This document shows positions 8,588 to 18,335 of a DNA stretch of 64,000 nt, one piece after another. A program made the translations under genes and the position numbers. Source of the DNA: Winogradskyella aurantia. Its GTDB lineage: Bacteria > Bacteroidota > Bacteroidia > Flavobacteriales > Flavobacteriaceae. Below the pieces are notes generated by a model that did not search any database, was not told the DNA's origin, and saw only the letters and a program-made list of their open reading frames with translations. Within the stretch, counting starts at the first letter, position 1. Every line of letters starts with the position of its first letter. The stretch spans positions 310,001-374,000 of the forward strand of contig NZ_NGJN01000004.1 of NCBI RefSeq assembly GCF_002266855.1. Direction: 5' to 3'.

Positions 8588-11005
8588 TCAGGCCTTTTTA
8601 TGTTTAAAATGGTAGAATATGCCTAACAGGATTAAAATTCCCAGAATAGCCGAGCTTGCTAATGCGACCCTACTGCCAGTTGCAACAACTTCTGGCTCAA
8701 ATCTAAACTCTATAGTGTGCTTTCCTTTTGGTATAGCCAATCCCCTAAGTACATAATTAACGCGTAGGTGAGGCACTTTTGCCTCATCAATGTAAGCATT
8801 CCATCCTTTTGAATAATATATCTCTGAGAACACGGCAAATCCGTCTTGAGTATTATTCGATTGATATCTTAAGTAATTAGGTTTAAACTCTTTTAAGTCT
8901 ATGGCTGCTGTTGAATCTAATTGAAATTGCTTAGATTTATCAATCATTGTGCTCACTGCCTTTGTTTTGGTATCAAGACTATCCAAAGCTTTAATTTCAG
9001 CATTTGCGGAATCCAAACGATTTACTTCAGAAACGAACCACGCATTGCCATTAGCCTCTGTATTCGTATACGGAAAAACCTTACCTTGGTCCTCAACGAT
9101 GATATACTTGGTATTTAACATATTGAGAACATTCATGTTATTGTCATAAACATGAAACTCTATAAGCTCATTATACCTACCCAATTTCGCAGCATGATAA
9201 CCCATTAAGGAATTGTGGAAATAAGCTGCCCGCCCTGGTCTAGATTGCCCTTCAGATGACATATCGAATACCCTATAATGACTTTTATCCCTAAGAATCT
9301 CCTTATCTGCGGCTGACGGCTGATAGGGTTTATCCACTTTTATTGCAGATATAAAGTCGTCATTATTAACGTATCGTTTGTCTACAGTCACTAAGTCAAA
9401 CAATAATAAAATGGCAAAAACGACAACCACAATTGTCTCCTTCAACTTTTCTTTCAAGAATAAATAAATAGTTCCTGCTGAAAAGAGTACAAGAATTAAA
9501 GTTCTAATCGTATCTGAAGTAAAAAAGGCTTTACGATCTTTAATCAGTGCGTCAACAAAGGGCTGTCCATAAGCCTGAGCATACCTGTCATCTCGTAGGC
9601 CACCAAAATCAAAAAGGGAGGATTTAAACAACAAAAATAAAATACAGAGACCAGCGGTAATGGCGACACTGTACTTTAAAGCCTTAATATGTTGTTCTTT
9701 ATTTTGATGATTATTGAATAGTTTCATTAAACCTATAATACCAAGAACCGGAATACATAACTCTAGAATAACCTGTACTGAGCTAACCGCCCGGAATTTA
9801 TTATAAAGTGGTACATAATCGATAAAGAAATCCGTTAGAACACCAAAGTTTTTTCCGTAGGATAAGAGCAAGGACAAAACAGTACCACCTACCAACCACC
9901 ATTTTAAGCGTCCATGGACTAAAAAGAGCGCAAGTACAAACAAAAAGATTATAACAGCACCTACATAAGCTGGTGCTTCTACAATAGGCTGATCGCCCCA
10001 ATACATAGGTGCATTTCTTGAAGCCTCTAAAGCCTCAATTGGAGAGGCTCCCAGGTTGATGTAGGCTTTATAGGTTTCTGAATCTTTCCCGACGTCTTCA
10101 TAATTCCCACCTCCCATAAATTTTGGGATGTAAAGGTTAAAAGTTTCCAAGAGACCATAACTGTATTCCGTGATATAATCGCGACTAAGACCTGAGGTGA
10201 CATCTTTTGGTGAACCATCCGAGTTAATGGTAAGCTCACTTTTGCCACGAGTACTTTCCTTAACATATTCTTGGGTTGCCATTATGTTAGTAGCATTGAG
10301 ACCAACAGCAATTAAAGCAGCTACAGACAAAAGACCTAACGACTTAAAGAAATGAGGCAATTGCTTCTGTTGATAAGCGTCTATCAAATATGCAATTCCT
10401 AAAACTATAACTAGTAGTAACAAGTAATAGGTCATTTGGTAATGGTTAGCAACCAATTCAAGACCAAGTGCAACAGCTGTTAAAAGAACTCCTAGAATAT
10501 ATTTCTTCCTGAATGTGAGAATAATACCTGCTAATACCATAGGCATATAGGCTATAGCATGGGCTTTTGAATTATGACCAACACCCAAAATAATTATTAG
10601 ATAGGTCGAGAAACCGAAGGCCAATGAACCTAGAGCCGCTAATTTATAATCTACTTTCAATGACAGCAACAAAATATAAAACCCTAAAAAGTACAGGAAA
10701 AGGTAATCAGCTGGTCTAGGAAGAAACCGTAGCGATAAATCTAATTTTTTAATGTAGTTATGTGGATACTTTGCCCCTAATTGATACGTTGGCATTCCAC
10801 CGAAGGCACTATTGGTCCAATAGGTTTGTTCACCTGTTTTCTTGGCAAATTCCTTTTGTTGCTGAGCCATGCCAATATAATGCATGATATCGCTTTGAAA
10901 AATCTTTTTACCTTGTAATACCGGACTAAAATACGCTAAGGATAAGATTACAAAACCGATTAAAACTAAAATATGTGGTAATAAACGTTTTAAAGAGAAG
11001 GACAT
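8588..11005 (-). CDS. YfhO family membrane protein
   Basis: The 805-residue multi-TM protein matches the YfhO family: N-terminal TM followed by a periplasmic loop (KKIFQSDIMHYIGMAQQQKEF), a block of about ten TM helices to near residue 545, a soluble region (about 560-760), and a C-terminal TM anchor followed by a basic tail. YfhO proteins are GT-C-like and in Firmicutes take part in glycosylating lipoteichoic acid; in Bacteroidota the substrate is undefined. It is the first gene of the YfhO-glycosyltransferase-flippase set, so a lipid-linked sugar transfer step on the periplasmic side is plausible. Confidence 0.87.
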   Translation of the reverse strand: MSFSLKRLLPHILVLIGFVILSLAYFSPVLQGKKIFQSDIMHYIGMAQQQKEFAKKTGEQTYWTNSAFGGMPTYQLGAKYPHNYIKKLDLSLRFLPRPADYLFLYFLGFYILLLSLKVDYKLAALGSLAFGFSTYLIIILGVGHNSKAHAIAYMPMVLAGIILTFRKKYILGVLLTAVALGLELVANHYQMTYYLLLLVIVLGIAYLIDAYQQKQLPHFFKSLGLLSVAALIAVGLNATNIMATQEYVKESTRGKSELTINSDGSPKDVTSGLSRDYITEYSYGLLETFNLYIPKFMGGGNYEDVGKDSETYKAYINLGASPIEALEASRNAPMYWGDQPIVEAPAYVGAVIIFLFVLALFLVHGRLKWWLVGGTVLSLLLSYGKNFGVLTDFFIDYVPLYNKFRAVSSVQVILELCIPVLGIIGLMKLFNNHQNKEQHIKALKYSVAITAGLCILFLLFKSSLFDFGGLRDDRYAQAYGQPFVDALIKDRKAFFTSDTIRTLILVLFSAGTIYLFLKEKLKETIVVVVFAILLLFDLVTVDKRYVNNDDFISAIKVDKPYQPSAADKEILRDKSHYRVFDMSSEGQSRPGRAAYFHNSLMGYHAAKLGRYNELIEFHVYDNNMNVLNMLNTKYIIVEDQGKVFPYTNTEANGNAWFVSEVNRLDSANAEIKALDSLDTKTKAVSTMIDKSKQFQLDSTAAIDLKEFKPNYLRYQSNNTQDGFAVFSEIYYSKGWNAYIDEAKVPHLRVNYVLRGLAIPKGKHTIEFRFEPEVVATGSRVALASSAILGILILLGIFYHFKHKKA

Positions 11006-11075
11006 TTATTGAAAATAAAATGGTTAAAACGGAAAAGTAATTAATTTTTTAATAATGCCACACAAGAAAACTAAG

Positions 11076-11363
11076 TCATTCGATTTCTTCGTAATCTATA
11101 TATTCACCGACACCATCATTTGACTTTTTATTTTGTTCGGGCATTTTGTCTATAACTGTTTCTCCTTCTTTCCTTTTTGGCTCTGCTTTTTGTTGAGACT
11201 GATATCCCCCGAATTGCTGACCAAACTTCTCCTCTGCCTTTTTAGATACAAACCGTAATAAGATTGGTGCAAATAATCGTGCTAAGATTTTAAATCCAAA
11301 ATAGATGAGTAATATGATTAAAATGGTTCTTAATAATCCCATGACTGATGCTTCGTAAAACAT
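11076..11363 (-). CDS. DUF4834 family small membrane protein
   Basis: A 95-residue protein with one N-terminal TM segment (LLRTILIILLIYFGFKILARLF), a basic juxtamembrane stretch and a charged, Gln/Lys/Glu-rich tail ending DYEEIE, which is the DUF4834 layout. The family usually begins at the second methionine (ATG at 11340-11342), which would give 88 residues; no ribosome binding site decides between them. Function unknown. It lies 70 bases upstream of the YfhO gene in the same direction and may be co-transcribed with it. Confidence 0.75.
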   Translation of the reverse strand: MFYEASVMGLLRTILIILLIYFGFKILARLFAPILLRFVSKKAEEKFGQQFGGYQSQQKAEPKRKEGETVIDKMPEQNKKSNDGVGEYIDYEEIE

Positions 11364-11441
11364 TTTGACAACAATTAGTCAAAAATACGACTCTGCTCGT
11401 TTATATTCGGATTATTATCCCTAAAAAAAGTATAAAATATC

Positions 11442-11449
11442 TATATTTG
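11442..11449 (+). promoter_or_regulatory. Bacteroidota-type -7 element (TAnnTTTG)
   Basis: TATATTTG matches the -7 consensus of the primary sigma factor in this phylum and lies 17 bases before the ATG at 11467. No clear -33 TTG is present at the expected distance. Confidence 0.35.
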
Positions 11450-11466
11450 AAACCAAACCTAGCGTT

Positions 11467-12438
11467 ATGCAAAAAAAACAATTTTATTTTTTTGTAACCT
11501 TATTACTGCTGTCTTTTCAGCTCCAAGCGCAGTATACAGAGGTCATAAATTCCAACAGACCAGGTGCCTCTGAAAGTGCTTTTGCTGTAGGAACTAACGT
11601 TCTTCAATTTGAAGCAGGAGCTTTTACGGTTAAGGAAGAGCACACCCCATTGGAGTACGATATTTCAGGATTTGGTTTAGACTTTGCTGTGAGATATGGT
11701 TTACTGTTTGAACAACTTGAGTTACAAGTTAACGGGACTTATCAAAATGACACACAAACCTTTACAAGTGGAGCAATTCCCTTCGAAAGGGACCGGGCTA
11801 ATTTTACCAATTTTACTGTGGGCGCTAAATATTTGATTTTCGACCCCTACAAAACAGCAGAAGAAGCTAAGCCAAACTTATATAGCTACCATGCGAACAG
11901 AAAATTTAAGTGGAAATCATTAATCCCTGCGGTTTCGGTATATGCTGGTGCAAATTTCGACACAGCAGACAATCCTTTTTTAGCACCAGATGTGGAGGGT
12001 ATTAGTCCGAAAATTATGCTTTTAACACAACACAATTTTAGTGGCGGATGGGTGTTTGTTATGAATTTTAGCCAAAACAGAATAGGGTCTGATTTTTCCG
12101 AGTTTCAATATGTACTAACATTAACCCATTCCTTTACGCCACAGTGGGTGGTATTTGGTGAAACGCAAGGCATAAATAGTGATTTTTATGCTGATAATAT
12201 TTTCAGGGTTGGAGGGGCCTATTTATGGACTAAAGATTTTCAGCTTGATGCCAATATTGCATTTAACACCAAAGACACCCCTTCCATATTCAATATTGCT
12301 TTTGGAGCGTCTTATCGCTTGGATTTCCATAAAGACAAGAAAATTGACAATGGCAACACCGCTAAAGATGAAGCTAAACGACAACAACGAAAAAATAAGA
12401 ATAAAGCCAATAATTTTGATTCTGGTATGCAACCATAA
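11467..12438 (+). CDS. Outer-membrane transporter-like protein (Phenol_MetA_deg type)
   Basis: The 323-residue protein has a signal peptide (QFYFFVTLLLLSFQLQAQ) and then the start typical of this family, with INSNRPGASESAFAVGTNVLQFE, followed by alternating amphipathic strands expected of a beta-barrel. Related proteins are annotated as 'transporter' or PF13557-like outer-membrane proteins. The C-terminus is unusual: after the last strand (FGASYRLDF) comes a highly charged tail of about 35 residues rich in Lys, Asn and Gln. It is followed after eight bases by the GNAT-like gene, probably one operon. Substrate unknown. Confidence 0.75.
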   Translation: MQKKQFYFFVTLLLLSFQLQAQYTEVINSNRPGASESAFAVGTNVLQFEAGAFTVKEEHTPLEYDISGFGLDFAVRYGLLFEQLELQVNGTYQNDTQTFTSGAIPFERDRANFTNFTVGAKYLIFDPYKTAEEAKPNLYSYHANRKFKWKSLIPAVSVYAGANFDTADNPFLAPDVEGISPKIMLLTQHNFSGGWVFVMNFSQNRIGSDFSEFQYVLTLTHSFTPQWVVFGETQGINSDFYADNIFRVGGAYLWTKDFQLDANIAFNTKDTPSIFNIAFGASYRLDFHKDKKIDNGNTAKDEAKRQQRKNKNKANNFDSGMQP

Positions 12439-12446
12439 ATGAACGC

Positions 12447-13568
12447 ATGATTACAGTTAAAGAAGCCATTTCAAAAAAAGAGCTGAAAACCTTTATCAAG
12501 TTTCCATTTCAGCTTTACAAAGATTCGAAATTTTGGGTTCCCCCCTTGATAAGTCAAGAACTAGAAACTTTTAACAAAAAGAAAAATCCTATTTTTCATG
12601 ATGCTGAAGCGCAATTCTTCTTAGCATACAGAAATGGTCAAGTTGTGGGCCGTGTGGCAGCGATAACCAATAATTTAGAAATCAAGAACCAAAATATCAA
12701 GAAAATGCGTTTTGGTTGGTTTGATTTTATTGATGATTTAGAGGTAAGTAAAGCCCTTTTGCAAAAAGTAGAAGCTCTAGGAAAAGACCAAAAATTAGAT
12801 TTTGTAGAAGGTCCGGTTGGATTTTCCAATTTGGACAAGGTTGGTGTTATGACAGAAGGCTTTGATAACATTGCTACAATGATTACGTGGTATAATTATC
12901 CGTACTATGTAGATCATTACAAATTCCACGGTTACAACATTGAAAAGGAATATTCAGAAAGTAAATTTAAATTCTCTAACGTAAATCCGGAGACCTTTAA
13001 AAAGGCACAAGACCTGGTCAAAAGAAGGTATAATCTCAAAGCACTTTCCTTCACCAAAACTAGTGAGGTAATGCCTTATGTTGACCGTATGTTCGACCTA
13101 TTCAACACAACTTATTCATCATTATCCTCATTTGTAGAAATAACGGATATTCAGAAAGACTATTTTAAGCGTAAGTTTATAAGTTTCGTAAATCCTGAGT
13201 ACATTAAATTTGTTGTAGATGACCAGGACAATTTAATAGCTTTTGCGATCGTGATGCCAAGGTTTGCTAAAGCTCTACAGAAAGCAAAAGGCAGGCTGTT
13301 TCCATTTGGTTTTAGACATATATTAAGGGCAAAGAAACATAACAAAGACGCTATTTTCTATCTGATTGGGGTACAACCAGACTATCAAAATAAAGGTGTA
13401 CATGCCGTTATTTTTAATGAATTTTACGATACATTTACAGCTAAAGGTATTGAAACATGTTACAGAACGCCTGAGCTAGAAGATAATGAGGCTATTCGTA
13501 AAATTTGGAAGCATTTTAACCCACAGGTTTATGCTCGCCGCAAAACCTTCAGAAAAGATTTAAATTAA
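12447..13568 (+). CDS. GNAT-like acyltransferase of the YghO type
   Basis: The 373-residue protein resembles the YghO-like family of double-GNAT proteins. A conserved N-terminal block (LYKDSKFWVPPL, AQFFLAYRNGQVVGRVAAI) is followed by FGWFDF, and the C-terminal half carries the GNAT-like acetyl-CoA segment (LIGVQPDYQNKGVHAVIF). Members are widespread in Bacteroidota and lack a demonstrated substrate; some databases label them GTP cyclohydrolase, which nothing in this sequence supports. It follows the outer-membrane protein gene by eight bases and is closed by a strong terminator. Confidence 0.75.
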   Translation: MITVKEAISKKELKTFIKFPFQLYKDSKFWVPPLISQELETFNKKKNPIFHDAEAQFFLAYRNGQVVGRVAAITNNLEIKNQNIKKMRFGWFDFIDDLEVSKALLQKVEALGKDQKLDFVEGPVGFSNLDKVGVMTEGFDNIATMITWYNYPYYVDHYKFHGYNIEKEYSESKFKFSNVNPETFKKAQDLVKRRYNLKALSFTKTSEVMPYVDRMFDLFNTTYSSLSSFVEITDIQKDYFKRKFISFVNPEYIKFVVDDQDNLIAFAIVMPRFAKALQKAKGRLFPFGFRHILRAKKHNKDAIFYLIGVQPDYQNKGVHAVIFNEFYDTFTAKGIETCYRTPELEDNEAIRKIWKHFNPQVYARRKTFRKDLN

Positions 13569-13597
13569 AAAAAGCCGTTTCTTCAAAACGGCTTTTT
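13569..13597. terminator. Strong bidirectional intrinsic terminator
   Basis: A perfect 12-bp stem (AAAAAGCCGTTT / AAACGGCTTTTT, 13569-13580 with 13586-13597) encloses a five-base loop, with T-runs in both directions. It separates the convergent GNAT-like gene and the acyltransferase gene at 13623. Confidence 0.85.
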
Positions 13598-13622
13598 AAA
13601 TATATTCAAGTCTGCTAGATTA

Positions 13623-14882
13623 CTACTCGCCCATAGACGCCATTATAGCAGCTGACATTTTTTTGTAGGTTCCATTTTCCAAACGTGTTCTTATAGCATC
13701 AAATGCTTCAAGGGTTTCTTCCACATCCTGAAGTGTGTGAGTTGCTGTAGGAATCATTCTTAGTAAAATCAACCCTTTTGGTATCACAGGATAAACCACG
13801 ATAGAACAGAAGATTCCATGGTTTTCGCGCAAATCCCTTACAAGAGCCATGGCCTCAGGAATACTTCCTTTCAAATACACCGGAGTTACACAACTTTGAG
13901 TGGTTCCTATATCGAAACCTTTGGCTTTTAGACCAGACTGAAGTGCGTCTACTATCTTCCACAGATTTTCCTTAAGCTCTGGCATAGTCTTTAACATTTC
14001 CAATCGCTTCAAAGCACCAGCTGTAAGCTGCATCTGTAACGATTTGGCAAACATTTGGGATCTTAGATTATACTTTAGGTAATCAATTATTTCTTGGTCT
14101 CCCGCGATAAAAGCGCCCGTGCTTGCCATTGATTTCGCAAAGGTTGCAAAGTAAACGTCAATATCATCTTGCACTCCCTGCTCCTCACCAGCTCCAGCAC
14201 CTGTTTTACCAAGTGTACCAAAACCATGTGCGTCATCTACCAAAAATCGAAAATTATATTTTTTCTTTAGTTCAACAATTTCTTTAAGTCGTCCCTGCTC
14301 ACCACGCATTCCAAAAACACCCTCCGAAATAACTAAAATTCCACCACCTGTTTGCTCCGCCATTTTGGTAGCGCGCTCTAGGTTTTTTTCTAAACTCTCT
14401 ACATCATTGTGCTTGTAGGTGAATCGCTTTCCCATATGTAACCTCACCCCATCAATAATACAAGCATGAGCGTCCACGTCATAAACAATAATATCATCTT
14501 TAGAAACTAAAGCATCTATGGTAGACATTATTCCCTGGTAACCAAAATTTAAAAGGTAGGCGGCTTCTTTATTGACGAAACTAGCTAGTTCGTGTTGTAA
14601 TTTCTCGTGTAAATCCGTGTGACCAGACATCATTCTGGCACCCATAGGATAGGCTGAGCCATATTGCGCAGCAGCCTCTGCATCAACTTTTCTCACTTCG
14701 GGATGGTTTGCCAACCCTAAATAATCATTGATGCTCCACGTAATGACTTCCTTTCCTTGGAATTTCATACGATTAGAAATCTGACCCTCTAGTTTTGGAA
14801 AAACAAAATAGCCTTCAGCTTGTGATGCCCATTTCCCTAGGGGTCCTTTATCTCTATAAATCTTTTCGAATAAATCCTTCAT
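13623..14882 (-). CDS. Alpha-oxoamine synthase family acyltransferase, probable cysteate (or serine) C-fatty-acyltransferase
   Basis: The 419-residue PLP enzyme belongs to the alpha-oxoamine synthase family (AONS/KBL/serine palmitoyltransferase). Visible active-site features: His139 (DVDAHACI, ring stacking), Asp216 and His219 (VDDAHGFG), and the PLP lysine Lys250 (YFATFAKSMAS). These enzymes condense an amino acid with an acyl-CoA, losing CO2. In Flavobacterium a member of this family is reported to use L-cysteate and make the capnine (sulfonolipid) backbone used in gliding. The neighbouring cysteine-synthase-like gene could make cysteate, so that substrate is my preferred inference. Serine palmitoyltransferase or glycine C-acetyltransferase are alternatives. 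It has its own candidate -7 element (14974-14981), and a terminator separates it from the upstream gene. Confidence 0.8.
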   Translation of the reverse strand: MKDLFEKIYRDKGPLGKWASQAEGYFVFPKLEGQISNRMKFQGKEVITWSINDYLGLANHPEVRKVDAEAAAQYGSAYPMGARMMSGHTDLHEKLQHELASFVNKEAAYLLNFGYQGIMSTIDALVSKDDIIVYDVDAHACIIDGVRLHMGKRFTYKHNDVESLEKNLERATKMAEQTGGGILVISEGVFGMRGEQGRLKEIVELKKKYNFRFLVDDAHGFGTLGKTGAGAGEEQGVQDDIDVYFATFAKSMASTGAFIAGDQEIIDYLKYNLRSQMFAKSLQMQLTAGALKRLEMLKTMPELKENLWKIVDALQSGLKAKGFDIGTTQSCVTPVYLKGSIPEAMALVRDLRENHGIFCSIVVYPVIPKGLILLRMIPTATHTLQDVEETLEAFDAIRTRLENGTYKKMSAAIMASMGE

Positions 14883-14973
14883 ACGTTAATTGCTACTAAT
14901 CGACATAAACGTAATGTTACCATTAAATTTAAAATCTATTAATCTTATGTTAATTTAATCTTGTTAGTGGTTG

Positions 14974-14981
14974 CAAAATTA
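14974..14981 (-). promoter_or_regulatory. Bacteroidota-type -7 element
   Basis: Read on the minus strand this is TAATTTTG, a perfect TAnnTTTG match, about 90 bases upstream of the acyltransferase start at 14882. No convincing -33 TTG was found. The leader would be long. Confidence 0.3.
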
Positions 14982-15040
14982 GGTAATAATATTATGACGG
15001 CATAATTTATTTAATGAAGTGTCCCGTGACTTTTAAACAC

Positions 15041-15070
15041 AAAAAAGCCTATCACAAAAATATGATAGGC
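15041..15070 (-). terminator. Intrinsic terminator of the cysteine-synthase-like gene
   Basis: GCCTATCA (15047-15054) pairs with TGATAGGC (15063-15070). On the minus strand the stem is followed directly by six T residues. It isolates the 15089-16126 gene from the acyltransferase gene downstream. Confidence 0.75.
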
Positions 15071-15088
15071 CAATAATATTGCAAACAT

Positions 15089-16126
15089 TTATTTTATATA
15101 CTCAATAGGTGCATGAACCTCGGTCTTACTATCAAAAAATCCTTGTTCTTGCATCCATTTATCACTGTATACCTTACTCATATATCTTGAACCGTGATCA
15201 GGGAAAACAACAACGACTTTATCCGTAGGCTTAAAGGCGCCTTCTTCGTTCAGTTGTTTTAAGGCTTGCATCGCCGCACCACTTGTGTAACCCACAAAGA
15301 GACCTTCGGTATTTGATATTTCTCTTGCAGAATGTGCACTTTCCTCGTCTGTTACCTTAACAAACTCATCAATAAGGTCAAAGGCAGTGGCAGTAGGAAT
15401 CAAATTCTTACCCAAACCTTCTATTCTGTATGGGTAAATTTCTTTTTCATCGAATTCCCTTGTTTCGTGATATTTTTTCAACACAGAACCATAAGCGTCC
15501 ACACCTATGATTTTAACTTCTGGATTTTGCTCTTTTAGATATTTAGCAATACCAGAAATCGTGCCACCTGTGCCGCTACAAGCTACTAAATGGGTTATTT
15601 TGCCATCTGTTTGGTCCCAAATCTCTGGACCTGTTGTATTGTAATGAGCATCAATATTTAATTGATTAAAATATTGATTAATATAAATAGAGCCCTTTAT
15701 TTCCTCATGCAGTCGTTTTGCTACTTGATAATACGACCGCGGATCATCAGCATTGACATGTGCTGGACAAACATATACCTTGGCACCCATTGACTTTAAC
15801 ATATCAATTTTATCTGCCGAAGATTTAGAACTCACGGCTAAAATACATTCATATCCCTTGATGATACTAACCATAGCTATACTAAAACCAGTATTGCCAG
15901 ACGTGGTCTCTATGATGGTATCACCAGGTGATAGAATACCTTGGCGTTCAGCTTCTTCTATAATATGCAATGCTATTCTGTCCTTAGAGGAATGACCTGG
16001 ATTAAATGCCTCTACTTTAGCATAAAAATCCCCATCGAAGTCGGCGGTCATTTTATTTAATTTGATAAGTGGTGTACTACCTATAAGCTGTAATACATTA
16101 TCAAATACATTTTTTTTGTTGTCCAT
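15089..16126 (-). CDS. Cysteine synthase family PLP enzyme, candidate cysteate synthase
   Basis: The 345-residue fold-type II PLP enzyme has the expected Lys48 (NPGHSSKDR), the substrate loop TSGNTGFS near residue 75, the phosphate-binding SGTGGTISG near 185, and a C-terminal serine segment ([11 protein letters not shown]). O-acetylserine sulfhydrylases are about 300-320 residues with NPxxSVKDR; this longer variant with SSKDR looks like the branch found beside the alpha-oxoamine synthase gene in Bacteroidota. A cysteate synthase acting on O-phosphoserine and sulfite has been reported in capnine-making relatives, so that role is plausible here. A cysteine synthase or cystathionine beta-synthase function is not excluded. 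The gene is monocistronic, with a -7 element at 16177-16184 and a terminator at 15041-15070. Confidence 0.8.
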   Translation of the reverse strand: MDNKKNVFDNVLQLIGSTPLIKLNKMTADFDGDFYAKVEAFNPGHSSKDRIALHIIEEAERQGILSPGDTIIETTSGNTGFSIAMVSIIKGYECILAVSSKSSADKIDMLKSMGAKVYVCPAHVNADDPRSYYQVAKRLHEEIKGSIYINQYFNQLNIDAHYNTTGPEIWDQTDGKITHLVACSGTGGTISGIAKYLKEQNPEVKIIGVDAYGSVLKKYHETREFDEKEIYPYRIEGLGKNLIPTATAFDLIDEFVKVTDEESAHSAREISNTEGLFVGYTSGAAMQALKQLNEEGAFKPTDKVVVVFPDHGSRYMSKVYSDKWMQEQGFFDSKTEVHAPIEYIK

Positions 16127-16176
16127 AAATGTTATTTATAGGTACTCAAGTTAATTATTTGACACCTAAAACCTCG

Positions 16177-16184
16177 CAAAAGTA
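16177..16184 (-). promoter_or_regulatory. Bacteroidota-type -7 element
   Basis: The minus strand reads TACTTTTG, matching TAnnTTTG, about 50 bases upstream of the start codon at 16126. A -33 TTG at proper distance is not evident. Confidence 0.35.
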
Positions 16185-16199
16185 ACAATTTTTTTTAAT

Positions 16200-18260
16200 T
16201 TACGCATTTACACCTTCTAGATCTAATAGAAAAGCGAACTCCTCAGCATCTTCCTTAAGGCTTTCGAATCTTCCTGAGGAACCACCATGACCTGCATCCA
16301 TATTTGTTCTGAGAAACAGTATATTTGAATCCGTTTTCATTTCTCTCAACTTAGCGACCCATTTAGCTGGCTCCCAGTATTGTACTTGTGAATCGTGCAA
16401 ACCTGCAGTGACTAGAATATTAGGATAAGCCGCTTTTTCTATATTGTCATATGGAGAATACGACTTCATGTAGTTGTAATACAATTTATCGTTCGGATTT
16501 CCCCACTCATCATATTCGCCGGTCGTCAAAGGAATGGAATCATCTAACATAGTGGTTACGACATCCATAAAAGGAACTGCAGCAATGACACCATTATATA
16601 GTTCTGGAGCCTCATTAAGTACTACGCCCATTAATAATCCACCAGCGCTTCCTCCCATGGCATAAAGATGCTTTGAAGAGGTATATCTTTCCTTGATAAG
16701 GTGGATTGAACAATCAATAAAATCAAAAAATGTGTTCTTTTTATTCAAAAGCTTTCCATCCTCATACCATTTTCTTCCTAAATACTCACCTCCCCTTACA
16801 TGGCTTATTACGTAGATAAAACCCCTATCCAATAAACTTAGCCTGATGGTTGAAAAATAAGGATCTATTGTATTACCATAGCTTCCGTATGCATACTGAA
16901 GAAGGGGATTAGTGCCATCTCTTTTAATACCCTTTCTGTAAACAACAGACATTGGGATTTTGGTACCGTCTCTCCCTGTGGCCCAAATACGCTCTGAAAT
17001 GTAATTTTCCTTTTTAAATTTACCACCAAGGACTTCTTGTTCCTTTAAGACCTTTTTGGTCTTCGTCTTCATGTTAAACTCAATCACTGAAGCAGGAGTG
17101 GTTAAAGCATTGTAACTGTAGCGTAAAGTATCGGTGTCAAATTCAACATTTGTACTCGTATAGCATGTGTACGTCTCATTATCGAAGGGTAGGTAATAAT
17201 CATCTGACCCATCCCATTGTTTTATCCGTATTTGGTTAAGTCCATTTTGCCTTTCACTTACAACCAGATAATCCTTAAAGATATCAATGTGCTCTATAAG
17301 TACATCGTCTTTATGTGCTATAACGTCGACCCATTTTTCAATATCCCTGTCACTTTCGGACGTACGCATCAATTTAAAGTTAGTAGCTTTATCTTTATTG
17401 GTAAGAATATAAAAATGGTCTTTATAGTGAGCAATACTATATTCTAATCCCCGTTTTCTAGGCCAAAAGACTTCAAACTTTCCATCTGGTTCATCGGCTT
17501 TCAAAATATGATACTCGTTAGTTAACGTACTGTAAGAGGCAATAATGATATATTTCCTGGATTTTGATTTATAAACCGTCACACCAAATGTCTCATCGCC
17601 TTCCTGGAATACCAATTCATCATCACTTTGTCCTAATTTATGTTTGTATACTTGAAAAGAGCGTAATGTAAGTTCATCCTTCTTTGTATAAAACAAGGTT
17701 TGATTGTCATTTGCCCAACTCGCAGATCCTGTAGTAAATTCTATTTGGTCATTTTCAATTTCATCAGTTTCTAAATTCTTAATTTGGATGGTATAGTTGC
17801 GTCTTCCTGTAGTATCAATACCAAAAGAAGCTTTTTTATTGTCAGGGCTTATGCTTATACCTACTAATTTAAAATAAGTATGCCCTTCTGCCATAGTATT
17901 ACAATCGAACAAAAGCTCTTCGGGATTATCTAGGCTATCTTTTTTTCTGGTGTATATAGGATAACCTTTCCCTTTCTCGAACTTTGTAATATACCAATAC
18001 CCGTTGTATTTGTAGGGGACTGATGAATCATCCTCCTTTATTCTATCTTTCATTTCTTCGAATAATTCCTCTTGAAACCTTTTTGTATGGGACATCTTAG
18101 CCTCGCAATAGTTATTTTCTGCCTTTAAATAAGCCAAGACTTCTGGATGTTCTCTGTCTTTCATCCAGAAATAATTATCAATCCTTACATCACCATGCTT
18201 TATAAGTTTATGGGGAATCTTTTTAGCAATTGGTACTTGGTATTGGGATATTTTTGTCAT
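16200..18260 (-). CDS. ptrB: Oligopeptidase B-like S9 family serine peptidase
   Basis: A prolyl-oligopeptidase family enzyme of 686 residues from the chosen start. The N-terminal helical segment (DNYFWMKDREHPEVLAYL) leads into a beta-propeller and then the alpha/beta-hydrolase domain. The nucleophile elbow GGSAGGLLMG, the acid region (GLHDSQVQYWEPAKW) and the histidine (DAGHGG) form the catalytic triad; the SQVQYWEP segment points to oligopeptidase B rather than prolyl oligopeptidase. No signal peptide, so cytoplasmic, cleaving small peptides after basic residues by family precedent. The frame extends to an ATG at 18296, but ATG 18260 (MTKISQYQVPIAKK) fits the family start and leaves room for a promoter between it and the divergent ybaB gene. 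Confidence 0.88.
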   Translation of the reverse strand: MTKISQYQVPIAKKIPHKLIKHGDVRIDNYFWMKDREHPEVLAYLKAENNYCEAKMSHTKRFQEELFEEMKDRIKEDDSSVPYKYNGYWYITKFEKGKGYPIYTRKKDSLDNPEELLFDCNTMAEGHTYFKLVGISISPDNKKASFGIDTTGRRNYTIQIKNLETDEIENDQIEFTTGSASWANDNQTLFYTKKDELTLRSFQVYKHKLGQSDDELVFQEGDETFGVTVYKSKSRKYIIIASYSTLTNEYHILKADEPDGKFEVFWPRKRGLEYSIAHYKDHFYILTNKDKATNFKLMRTSESDRDIEKWVDVIAHKDDVLIEHIDIFKDYLVVSERQNGLNQIRIKQWDGSDDYYLPFDNETYTCYTSTNVEFDTDTLRYSYNALTTPASVIEFNMKTKTKKVLKEQEVLGGKFKKENYISERIWATGRDGTKIPMSVVYRKGIKRDGTNPLLQYAYGSYGNTIDPYFSTIRLSLLDRGFIYVISHVRGGEYLGRKWYEDGKLLNKKNTFFDFIDCSIHLIKERYTSSKHLYAMGGSAGGLLMGVVLNEAPELYNGVIAAVPFMDVVTTMLDDSIPLTTGEYDEWGNPNDKLYYNYMKSYSPYDNIEKAAYPNILVTAGLHDSQVQYWEPAKWVAKLREMKTDSNILFLRTNMDAGHGGSSGRFESLKEDAEEFAFLLDLEGVNA

Positions 18261-18301
18261 GGGATTTTTCTGAGTAATTTCTAAAATGGTGGGCAATTTA
18301 C

Positions 18302-18309
18302 TAATTTTG
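18302..18309 (+). promoter_or_regulatory. Bacteroidota-type -7 element for the YbaB gene
   Basis: TAATTTTG matches TAnnTTTG and lies 27 bases before the ATG at 18336, a normal leader length. It overlaps the 5' extension of the divergent peptidase frame, which is another reason to prefer the shorter peptidase start. Confidence 0.4.
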
Positions 18310-18335
18310 CACTTTATAATTTAAAACTACGGTAT

